From Bacteroidales bacterium (GTDB lineage: Bacteria; Bacteroidota; Bacteroidia; Bacteroidales; UBA932), in assembly GCA_004552965.1 (NCBI GenBank), contig SFMU01000035.1, forward strand, positions 1 through 22,189: 22,189 nucleotides of DNA. Direction: 5' to 3'. The position numbers and the translations under genes are program-made. Shown one piece after another: positions 15,696 through 22,189 of this stretch; the stretch's first letter is position 1, and every line of letters begins with the position of its first letter. The notes beneath the pieces are model-generated. The model was not told where the DNA came from. It saw nothing but the letters and a program-made list of their open reading frames with translations, and did not search any database.

Positions 15696-17072
15696 ATGAA
15701 GAAAGTCATCACATACGGCACCTTTGACCTTTTCCATCAAGGTCACGCAAACCTCCTGCGAAGGGCGAAAGAACTTGGAGATTATCTGATAGTCGGTGTC
15801 ACGACCGACAATTTCGACATCCAGCGGGGCAAGATCAACACCCACGACAGCCTCATGACCAGGATCGAGGCCGTCAGGAACAGCGGCTATGCGGACCAGG
15901 TCATCCTCGAGGAATTCAACGGGCAGAAGATCAGCGATATCATCCGGTACAACGTGGATGTCTTCGCGATCGGTTCGGACTGGGAAGGAAAGTTCGACTA
16001 CCTTAAGGAGTATTGCCAGGTGGTCTATCTGCCACGCACTGAAGGTGTGTCCAGCACAATGCTCAGGCACAAGAATCCTCTTCGGATCGGCATGGTCGGG
16101 ACCGGCAACATCGCAGGCCGTTTCGCAGATGAAGCCCGGCTGGTCCAGCACATCGAGCTCACGGCGGCATATTCGACAGACGAAAACCAATGCCGCGAAT
16201 TCTGCAGTAGCAAATGCATCGAGGTGCAGGCAAAGTCTTTCGAGGATCTTCTCGGGGCTTGCGATGCCGTCTATGTTGCCACCCCACACTTTACGCACTA
16301 CGACTATGTCAAAAGGGCTCTCCTCGCAGGAAAGCATGTCCTGTGCGAGACTCCTTTCGTGCTCCGGACCAGCGAGGCCAGGGAACTGTTGGATCTGGCG
16401 TCGGAAAAGAACCTGATCCTGATGGTCGCGCACAAGACAGCCTACTGCCCTGCTTTCTCGCAGCTGGTGTTCATGGTCAAGTCCGGTGTGATCGGTAAGG
16501 TTGTAGACATCAATGCCTCGGTGACGACAATCACCGATGAGAATTCGGAGAAGATGGACGTGTCGAAGTTCGGAGGGAGCATGAACGAGAATGCCTGCTT
16601 CCCTGCCCTGCCGATTGTCAAGATGCTGGGCACCGACTTCAGGCAGATCAACTTCTACTCGATCATGAAGAATGGGGTGGACATCTACACCAAGGCGGTT
16701 TTCCGCTACGATAGCGCCACCGCATCATTTCAGGTAGGTCTGGGAGCCAAGACGGAGGGCAACATGACGATTTCCGGCACCAAGGGCTACATCTATGTCC
16801 CTGCTCCATGGTGGAAGACAGACTACTTCGAGATGAGGTTCGAAGACCAGAACAGGAACAGGAAGTATTTCCTGCCGTTTGACGGCGAGGGGCTCAGGTA
16901 CGAGATAAGGGATTTTGCGATGACTGTCTCGATGCTGAAGGATTCAGTATCCTCCGACAGCAGCAGCGAGGAGAGCGTCCACAGATCCATCATCACAGAG
17001 GACGAGATCATGGCGATGACCAGGATACAGGAGAACTACATCAACGAAACAAACCTTTTCAAACTGAAATAG
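15696..17072 (+). CDS. Bifunctional cytidylyltransferase / Gfo-Idh-MocA-type oxidoreductase
   Basis: The 458-residue protein joins two domains. Residues 1-128 form a TagD/GCT-type cytidylyltransferase with YGTFDLFHQGH (HxGH at 14-17) and RTEGVSST (114-121); such enzymes make CDP-glycerol or related CDP-alcohols from CTP. Residues about 129-458 form an NAD(P)-dependent oxidoreductase of the Gfo/Idh/MocA family: dinucleotide motif GMVGTGNIAGRF (132-143), then GKHVLCETPFVL (212-223). The family's usual EKP lysine is replaced by Thr219. The fusion suggests that a sugar- or keto-phosphate is reduced and CDP-activated by one polypeptide, with the product passed to LicD. The order aminotransferase-fusion-licD supports this. 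Substrates are unknown. The ATG at 15696 is preceded by a purine-rich stretch and fits the family N-terminus. Confidence 0.9.
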   Translation: MKKVITYGTFDLFHQGHANLLRRAKELGDYLIVGVTTDNFDIQRGKINTHDSLMTRIEAVRNSGYADQVILEEFNGQKISDIIRYNVDVFAIGSDWEGKFDYLKEYCQVVYLPRTEGVSSTMLRHKNPLRIGMVGTGNIAGRFADEARLVQHIELTAAYSTDENQCREFCSSKCIEVQAKSFEDLLGACDAVYVATPHFTHYDYVKRALLAGKHVLCETPFVLRTSEARELLDLASEKNLILMVAHKTAYCPAFSQLVFMVKSGVIGKVVDINASVTTITDENSEKMDVSKFGGSMNENACFPALPIVKMLGTDFRQINFYSIMKNGVDIYTKAVFRYDSATASFQVGLGAKTEGNMTISGTKGYIYVPAPWWKTDYFEMRFEDQNRNRKYFLPFDGEGLRYEIRDFAMTVSMLKDSVSSDSSSEESVHRSIITEDEIMAMTRIQENYINETNLFKLK

Positions 17073-17116
17073 GGAGTCTCCGGGGGCTCTGTGACACGTA
17101 GTATCATATTCAGAAG

Positions 17117-17944
17117 ATGAAACAGCTGACTTTGTCGGAGCTGAAAGCTCTGAGCCTTGAAATCCTCGAGGATTTCGACAGTTTCTGCAGGAGCAGGAAC
17201 ATCAGATATTCATTGGGCTACGGCACCCTCCTGGGCGCTGTCAGACACAAGGGATTCATTCCCTGGGACGACGACATCGACGTGATGATGTTCCGGGAAG
17301 ACTATGAAAGGTTCAGGGCCGAATACACTTCCGAGAGGTTCCGGTTCATCGACCACACCGTGATTCCCGACTGCTGGATCAATTTCGGAAGAGTGTGCGA
17401 CACGGAAAGGACAGTTGCACTCTCGACCATCCCCTGGCATGGGCCATCCTGCCGGACCGGGGTCTGGATCGACATATTCCCTGTGGACAAGGTGCCGGAA
17501 GAGGATGCCTTCAACGACTTGTTCTTCTCCCTGTACATGATGCACAAGAATGCAGTTCGCTGCCGCAGAGTCCACGCCGACCCGAAAGACTGCCCTACCC
17601 TGCTGACAAAGGTCAAGGTCGCTGTCCACACCAGGCTCCACCCCACCTTTACGAAGATCGACCCATCCAGGTTCATTCGGGCGCGGGAAAGCGCAATCAG
17701 GTATTTCAGCAACGTCGATTCGGGAATATATTCACAGATAGCCTGCACCGACTACAGCAAGCCCGAATGCTTCACCGCAGGGCAACTCTCGGAGTACACT
17801 GAATATGATTTCGAGGGCCGCCGTTTCTGGGGCTGGAAGGACTATGACGCGATCCTGAAGGTGATGTACGGGGAATATATGAAGCTTCCTCCTGAAAACA
17901 AGAGGAAGCCACTTCAGAATTATATCCGTTTCTGCTGGAAATAG
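17117..17944 (+). CDS. licD: LicD-family phosphotransferase (2)
   Basis: A 275-residue LicD protein. YGTLLGAVRHKGFIPWDDDI is at 35-54, identical over that block to LicD-1, so the two are probably paralogues. They diverge outside the motif (for example TGVWIDIFPVDK here, FGLFVDIFPVDG there), which points to different acceptors. It is the last gene of the plus-strand operon, 44 bp after the fusion gene, and is the most likely user of the fusion's CDP product. The C-terminal YGEYMKLPPENKR is family-typical. Cytoplasmic, no signal peptide. The upstream gap contains one CATATTC motif 12 bases before the ATG. Confidence 0.9.
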   Translation: MKQLTLSELKALSLEILEDFDSFCRSRNIRYSLGYGTLLGAVRHKGFIPWDDDIDVMMFREDYERFRAEYTSERFRFIDHTVIPDCWINFGRVCDTERTVALSTIPWHGPSCRTGVWIDIFPVDKVPEEDAFNDLFFSLYMMHKNAVRCRRVHADPKDCPTLLTKVKVAVHTRLHPTFTKIDPSRFIRARESAIRYFSNVDSGIYSQIACTDYSKPECFTAGQLSEYTEYDFEGRRFWGWKDYDAILKVMYGEYMKLPPENKRKPLQNYIRFCWK

Positions 17945-17962
17945 AGTCCTTGCCAGGACTCT
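17943..17962 (+). terminator. Hairpin terminator after licD-2
   Basis: A perfect 8-bp stem, AGAGTCCT (17943-17950) and AGGACTCT (17955-17962) with a TGCC loop, begins at the licD-2 stop codon and is followed by TTTCTC. The T-tract is short, so it may be leaky. It separates two convergent operons and could act in both directions. Confidence 0.6.
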
Positions 17963-18001
17963 TTCTCAGAAGTATTTTGGGTCAGGATTCTTTCTCAGAG
18001 G
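17955..18001 (-). repeat. Duplicated wzc 3' end
   Basis: AGGACTCTTTCTCAGA (17955-17970) repeats AGGATTCTTTCTCAGA (17986-18001) with one change at a 31-bp offset. The second copy spans the end of wzc and the first lies beyond its stop codon. The extra copy supplies one arm of the terminator hairpin. Confidence 0.75.
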
Positions 18002-20501
18002 TCTTCTGTGAATGCTTATGATGTCTGGAGGAGTGCTTGTTTTCTTCTCCGTAGCCGTAACCGTAGCCATAGCCGTAACCGTAGGAGCCATTCCTGCTTC
18101 CATAACCGATTCCATAGCCGTAGCGGTACTTCCTGGCATTGATATCCAGAGCGTTGAGCACCATGTTAGGATTCTTGACAGGCTGTGTCGAGTTCTGGAA
18201 CAGATTATTGATCTCATCGAGGAGCTTGAGGTCGGTGTAGTCTGCCCTGACGACGAACAGGGTGGCATCCACACTGGAATTGATGAGCATCGAGTCTGTC
18301 ACAGGGAGATACGGAGCCGAGTCGACAATCACATAGTCGTAGAGTTTGCGAAGAGCGCTGATGATCTCTTCCTGCAGGCCCTGTGAAAGGAGTTCGGACG
18401 GATTCGGAGGAACCGAACCGGAAACGATGATGTCAAGATTCTCATTGACGGAACTCTTCTGGATAAGGTCTTCGACCGATCTGGTCTTGCCGATCAGGTA
18501 GCCCACGACAGAGAAGTTCGGGTTCTGGTGCACATCAGGGAAAACTTTGTGGAGAGTCGGCTTCCTGATGTCCATTCCGACGAGACAGACCTTCTTGCCG
18601 GTGTGCGCGATGCTCAGGGCAAGATTGGATGCTATGTAAGACTTGCCCTCACCAGGGACAGACGAGGTGACCTGGATGACCCTGGCATCAGGAAGGTACT
18701 GGATGTTCGAGCGCAGCATCCTGAAGGACTCTGAGATCTCGTCCCTTCCGAAGTTAGGGATTAGGCTGTAGCCTTCCTTGTGGGTCTTCGGGATCACTGC
18801 AAGCACAGGAATATTCAGACGCTCCTCCAGATCCTTCTTGGTTTCAACCTTGACTCTCAAGAGTTTGCGTACCATCACAAAAGCTACAGGGAAGGCAAGG
18901 CCAAGGATAAAGGCAAGGAGATAGATCATCCTGCGGTTAGGAGAGACCGGGTTCGGCGAGCCGAAGGCTGCCTCGATGACCCTGAAGTTGTCAATCTCGG
19001 AACAGAACGCAATCTGGGATTCCTCGCGCTTCTGCTGGAGAAGCAGGTAGAGAGGCTCGATGATGTCGACCTTCCTGGAGAGCTGAGCAAGTTCGAACTG
19101 GTCGCGAGGCATGTCAGCCATCTTCTTCTGGCTTGCATTCACTACCCTTGAAAGTTCTTCGTCACGCAGGGCATAGATTCTCTGGAGACTTGACACCGAC
19201 ATCACGATGCTCTGCTTGGCATCTTCCAGCTGGGAATTGAGGCTGAGCACCCTCGGGTTGGTCTCCGAAGAGTTGGCCACCATTCTGTTGCGTTCTGCAA
19301 CAAGGTTGTTGTAGTTGGCGATGATGGTGTTGAGTCCGCTGTCACTGATGCCGATGTTGGCAGGAATGACGGTGTATTCACCCTGCGGAGACTGCATGAT
19401 GAGTTCGGAAACCATCTTGAGAATCTCACTCTGGACACGCACCTCGGTCAGCTGGTTGCGGTACTGCATGTCTGAGGTGATTGCCATCTGCGACTGGGAA
19501 TTCATGTCCACCAGGACACGGCTGGACTGGAAATCCTTGTACTGACTCTCCGCATCTCCGAGCTCGGAGGAGATGGCTGCGAGACGCTGGTCGATGAAAT
19601 TCAGGGTGTTCTGCATCGAGATGCTGCGGTAGGCCCTGGTCTCGTAGTTGGACTTGAGGACAAGAGCGTTGAGAATGTCCTCGGCCCTGCGCGGGAGGGC
19701 GTCCGTGTAGGTCAGGGTGATCACATCGGTGAGCTGCATGGACTTGCCGTTGGTCTGGGCAGTAAGCCGGGATTCGAAAGCCTGGGCTGTGGCGATCGGA
19801 GTGTGCCAGGTGCAGACATACCTGTCGCCGTCGATAAGGTCGTCGAGGGCGGTTTTCTCAATGACGAACTTGAAAGCTTCGACAGCGAGGCTGTCACCGT
19901 AGGTGTAGGTCGCCGAAGGAAGCTTGACCTCATTCTTCCCTACCCTGAGTTCCTTGATCTGGCACTGTCTGCCATCGATGTTGCGGAGGGTTACACTGAC
20001 CGAAGAAGGATGCATCTGCTCAGGATAGAGAGGATCCTGGATGATGCTCATCTTCAACGGGCTGTTCTGGTAATATTCCACCCTCTTGACAGCGAAGAGC
20101 GAGCGCCCGAACCGGAGTCTGTCAGCCACAGGCATGACATAGTGGAAATACCTGAAGTTGAGATCGAGATCTTCGACCACCTTCGAGAGAAGGGTCGGAC
20201 TCTTCAGGATGAAGATCTCATTGTCAATCTTCTTGGAAACGACTTTGCCGGAAAACTCGGCGAGAATGGAAAGCTCGGTGTTGGTTCCGTCCGCCTTGTT
20301 GAGCATGATCCAGGATGTGCGCTGGTACTCCGGCGTCTGGAGCCTGAGATAGGCAAAGGCGAGAACCAGGGCGATGAAAGCGCAAAGCGCCATCCACCAT
20401 TTCAGTCTCCAGCAATATGCCAGGAGATCCTTGATATTGAATTCATCCTGTCCCTGCTGCTGAGGATTGTTCTGGGACAAGGTGTTTTTCTGTTCTTCCA
20501 T
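17982..20501 (-). CDS. wzc: Wzc-type polysaccharide co-polymerase / tyrosine autokinase
   Basis: The 839-residue inner-membrane protein controls chain length and export of capsule or exopolysaccharide together with Wza. An N-terminal membrane helix lies at about 35-54 and a second at about 524-545; the long periplasmic part between them is helical with Gln-rich coiled-coil regions (about 300-490). The cytoplasmic BY-kinase domain has Walker A SSVPGEGKS (613-621), Walker A' LVGMDIRKP (640-648) and Walker B VIVDSAP (724-730). The autophosphorylated tail is a striking Gly-Tyr run from Tyr792 to Tyr817, followed by a His/Ser/Lys-rich end. It follows wza by 71 bp on the same strand. Its 3' end is duplicated downstream. 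Confidence 0.95.
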   Translation of the reverse strand: MEEQKNTLSQNNPQQQGQDEFNIKDLLAYCWRLKWWMALCAFIALVLAFAYLRLQTPEYQRTSWIMLNKADGTNTELSILAEFSGKVVSKKIDNEIFILKSPTLLSKVVEDLDLNFRYFHYVMPVADRLRFGRSLFAVKRVEYYQNSPLKMSIIQDPLYPEQMHPSSVSVTLRNIDGRQCQIKELRVGKNEVKLPSATYTYGDSLAVEAFKFVIEKTALDDLIDGDRYVCTWHTPIATAQAFESRLTAQTNGKSMQLTDVITLTYTDALPRRAEDILNALVLKSNYETRAYRSISMQNTLNFIDQRLAAISSELGDAESQYKDFQSSRVLVDMNSQSQMAITSDMQYRNQLTEVRVQSEILKMVSELIMQSPQGEYTVIPANIGISDSGLNTIIANYNNLVAERNRMVANSSETNPRVLSLNSQLEDAKQSIVMSVSSLQRIYALRDEELSRVVNASQKKMADMPRDQFELAQLSRKVDIIEPLYLLLQQKREESQIAFCSEIDNFRVIEAAFGSPNPVSPNRRMIYLLAFILGLAFPVAFVMVRKLLRVKVETKKDLEERLNIPVLAVIPKTHKEGYSLIPNFGRDEISESFRMLRSNIQYLPDARVIQVTSSVPGEGKSYIASNLALSIAHTGKKVCLVGMDIRKPTLHKVFPDVHQNPNFSVVGYLIGKTRSVEDLIQKSSVNENLDIIVSGSVPPNPSELLSQGLQEEIISALRKLYDYVIVDSAPYLPVTDSMLINSSVDATLFVVRADYTDLKLLDEINNLFQNSTQPVKNPNMVLNALDINARKYRYGYGIGYGSRNGSYGYGYGYGYGYGEENKHSSRHHKHSQKTSEKES

Positions 20502-20547
20502 ATATAATATAGTAACTCTCTATTATTCGATTTCGCATGCGGACATC

Positions 20548-20573
20548 GGCGGCGTGGCCGCCTGGCGACAGGC
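20548..20573 (-). promoter_or_regulatory. Two overlapping hairpins between wza and wzc
   Basis: GGCGGC (20548-20553) and GCCGCC (20557-20562) form a perfect 6-bp stem with a GTG loop. GCCTG (20560-20564) and CAGGC (20569-20573) form a second stem that shares bases with the first, so the two are mutually exclusive. No T-tract follows, so this is not a simple terminator. It may set mRNA stability or the wza:wzc ratio. Confidence 0.4.
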
Positions 20574-21370
20574 TAGCGGCTCCAAGGCTGTGACAGCAGG
20601 AGGCTGGCGACGGCGACGATTGACGATACCGACGATATCGCGATGCTCCAGATGCCGGTCGCGGTGTTGGCAGCGGCAACCCTCGAGGAGTTCGCCGGAA
20701 CGTAGATGACGTCGTTCTGCTGCAGATAGAAGTACGGAGAATCCAGGATGTTGCTCTTGCGCAGGTCGATGGTGTAGTGGGTCATCACTCCGTCCACCTC
20801 GCGGATCAGTATGATACCGTCCCTCTTTGCGGTAAGATTGAGGTCACCAGCCTTTCCGAGCGCCTGGAGGATGTTGTTCTTCTCCGACTCGAGAACGTAG
20901 GTCCCCGGATTCCTCACTTCACCCAGGATGGTCACCTTGTAGTTCTTGAAGGAGACATAGACAACAGGATCCTTCACATCGAGACTGATCTTGTCAGTGA
21001 GGAAGTTCGTGAGTTCGGTACGGGTCATGCCCTCGACCTTGATGCGTCCAAGGGTAGGGAAATTGATGCAGCCCTCGTTGTCGACTAGATAGCTGAGGGT
21101 TGCGTTCTCCGGACTTGAACTGGCAGAAGCGCCCATTCCGCTGATCTCGCCGAGAGTAAGGTTATAAGGAGCGCACACTGTCTTGTCCGGGCCGCTCACC
21201 AGGATCACAAGACGGTCATCCTTCTTGATGACGGCCTCATATTCAGCATTTAGTTTGTTAAGTGTCACCTCATCGATATCCTGAAAATAAAGGATGTCCT
21301 TCGAAGATGCGCATCCGGCTAGAATCGCCACAGATGCGATGACGGTCAGATAACGGAATAGTCTATTCAT
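20573..21370 (-). CDS. wza: Wza-type polysaccharide export lipoprotein
   Basis: The 265-residue protein is the outer-membrane export channel component of the capsule system. The lipobox ILAGC places the lipidated cysteine at residue 20. A polysaccharide-export domain (about 45-140, with NEGCINFPTLGRIKVEGMT) is followed by an SLBB-type domain (about 145-225, with VTILGEVRNPGTYVL). A hydrophobic C-terminal segment near 240-260 fits the shorter Bacteroidetes type of Wza, in which the last helix spans the membrane. It is the first gene of a wza-wzc operon with its own good promoter. The start ATG at 21370 directly precedes the signal peptide. Confidence 0.93.
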   Translation of the reverse strand: MNRLFRYLTVIASVAILAGCASSKDILYFQDIDEVTLNKLNAEYEAVIKKDDRLVILVSGPDKTVCAPYNLTLGEISGMGASASSSPENATLSYLVDNEGCINFPTLGRIKVEGMTRTELTNFLTDKISLDVKDPVVYVSFKNYKVTILGEVRNPGTYVLESEKNNILQALGKAGDLNLTAKRDGIILIREVDGVMTHYTIDLRKSNILDSPYFYLQQNDVIYVPANSSRVAAANTATGIWSIAISSVSSIVAVASLLLSQPWSR

Positions 21371-21415
21371 TGTTTTTATTTAATGTAGCTACCAAAATCA
21401 AACTGAATAAGGTTT

Positions 21416-21447
21416 CAAAGTTACCCCATTTTTGTTGAATCAACAAA
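21416..21447 (-). promoter_or_regulatory. wza-wzc promoter with an overlapping palindrome
   Basis: On the minus strand, TTTG (complement of 21444-21447), a 20-base spacer and TAACTTTG (complement of 21416-21423) form a nearly ideal Bacteroidetes promoter about 45 bases from the start codon. A 15-base palindrome, TTGTTGAATCAACAA (21432-21446), overlaps the -33 element and could be a repressor or activator site. Confidence 0.6.
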
Positions 21448-21559
21448 TTTTTGATTCCGGATATGCAAGGAAAGAGAAATTGCCGATTTAGTTATATTGA
21501 ATTTGAATGAGCTTTGAATATGATATTTCGAGCCGGTTTCGGGATAGCACATACGAAAA

Positions 21560-21627
21560 GTACCATTTTCAAAAGTTATCTTTGCAAAATGTATCGTTTT
21601 CAAAAGTTTTTATTTGTAAAATGTATC
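21560..21627 (+). promoter_or_regulatory. Tandem direct repeats with a plus-strand -7 box and no gene behind them
   Basis: Two direct repeats of 31 and 32 bp (21560-21590, 21591-21622) share TTTTCAAAAGTT and TTTGNAAAATGTA, and a third copy begins at 21623. The first contains TATCTTTG (21577-21584), a strong Bacteroidetes -7 box, though no clear -33 element is present. An ATG at 21589 opens only an 18-codon frame. It looks like the control region of a gene that has been lost or never assembled. Confidence 0.4.
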
Positions 21628-21685
21628 TTATTTAATAGTTTTTGACACTCGACAAGGTATCAGATCAAGTATTGTTCATAATAGA

Positions 21686-21760
21686 GACACAACATATTCA
21701 TTATTTTTAACGACACAGCATATTCATAATTTTTAAGACACAACATATTCACATATTCAA
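21686..21760. repeat. Short direct repeats around CATATTCA
   Basis: CATATTCA lies at 21693, 21719, 21744 and 21752. The first three belong to 25-26 bp repeats also sharing ACACA and ATTTTTAA. The array ends exactly where the coupling-protein fragment begins. Confidence 0.8.
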
Positions 21761-22189
21761 AAGAATAGAAACAATAAAATTAAAGGTATCATCGGTATCT
21801 GAAATAATGATAAACAATGCTGTCCTCTGATCTCCTACCATATCCAGTTCCATTTCATCATAAGACATGATCTCACGAAGTTCTGCTATATCAAATGGTG
21901 CCAGCCTCGCACCACAGGAAATAAGAATACTTTTGGCTGTTTTGCCAGCCGCCATTTTGTATTTTTTATACTGTCTGACCGCAAAGTGCTGCGGATCTCT
22001 TTCTTCCAGTTCCTGGAACATCATATCCACTGGATTCTGGTAAGTTTCATCCTCTTCACGGGTTTCGCTTTCATTCAAAAGATCCAGAAGGGTATTCAGA
22101 TTCTTTTCCTCTTCATCTCCTTCATACCAGATAAAAGCAATCAATGCCGTGTACAACAGCTTCTCTGCTTTCACCCAAAAATCTTCGGA
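21749..22189 (-). pseudogene. Truncated VirD4/TraG-type conjugative coupling protein (partial)
   Basis: The minus-strand frame is open to the right edge of the window and reads SEDFWVKAEKLLYTALIAF, then an acidic linker, NPVDMMFQELEERDPQHFAV, RQYKKYKMAAGKTAKSILIS and LFIIISDTDDTFNFIVSI. This matches the internal part of VirD4-type ATPases of Firmicutes integrative conjugative elements, which pump DNA into the type IV secretion channel. The family continues after FNFIVSI with the Walker B half. Here the frame leaves homology near 21762 and stops within four codons, so the C-terminal ATPase part is missing. The Walker A region would lie beyond the window. Base composition and codon use are much more AT-rich than the capsule genes. 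It may be an element remnant or an assembly junction. Confidence 0.8.

Noticed and set aside
21589..21645. 18-codon frame directly after the TATCTTTG box
   Set aside because: Lies within direct repeats and has no recognisable product; too short to support.

Overview
The window looks like chromosomal DNA of a GC-rich gut-type member of the Bacteroidales. The evidence is an adjacent SusC/SusD pair, two lipoproteins with Bacteroidetes-style lipoboxes, and several promoter-like sites of the Bacteroidetes type (TTTG, about 20 bases, TAnnTTTG). Genus and species cannot be read from the sequence. The genes form a surface-polysaccharide (capsule/exopolysaccharide) locus. It holds UDP-glucose dehydrogenase, a family-4 glycosyltransferase, a SusC/SusD pair, two LicD-type phosphotransferases, a class V aminotransferase, a cytidylyltransferase fused to a Gfo/Idh-type oxidoreductase, and the Wza/Wzc export and chain-length machinery.

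Layout: 1-100 is AT-rich with promoter-like sites. 105-2600 carries no convincing gene and is almost wholly repeats: a 12-bp array, then a 72-bp hairpin-forming repeat, then a duplicated ugd 3' end. ugd (-) follows at 2575-3921. 3922-6079 is again repeats (about 19-bp, 48-bp and 72-bp families, then 24-bp copies of the glycosyltransferase 3' end). The glycosyltransferase (-) is at 6080-7591 and has four in-frame 72-bp repeats inside it. 7692-8405 is a further repeat island. susD (-) and susC (-) span 8406-13173 with an 18/19-bp array between them. licD-1 (-) at 13605-14396 diverges from a compact + strand operon at 14560-17944: aminotransferase, cytidylyltransferase-oxidoreductase fusion, licD-2. 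wza and wzc (-) converge on it from the right (17982-21370). The last kilobase is AT-rich and ends in a truncated VirD4-type coupling-protein gene of a Firmicutes-type conjugative element, which may be an integration scar or a contig artefact.

How the genes may work together: Ugd supplies UDP-glucuronate, the glycosyltransferase builds the repeat unit, and Wza/Wzc polymerise and export it. The aminotransferase, fusion enzyme and two LicD proteins look like a small pathway that makes a CDP-activated (amino)alcohol and attaches it to the glycan as a phosphodiester. The role of the SusC/SusD pair in this setting is unclear.

Three DNA-level phenomena stand out. The heptamer GAATATG occurs about 30 times, in coding and non-coding DNA, on both strands and in several reading frames, against about two expected from base composition. 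A 72-bp repeat able to fold into hairpins is present at four repeat islands, with a remnant at a fifth. At least four genes (ugd, the glycosyltransferase, the aminotransferase and wzc) have their own 3' ends copied in tandem just beyond the stop codon, which suggests how locus-specific intergenic repeats arise here.
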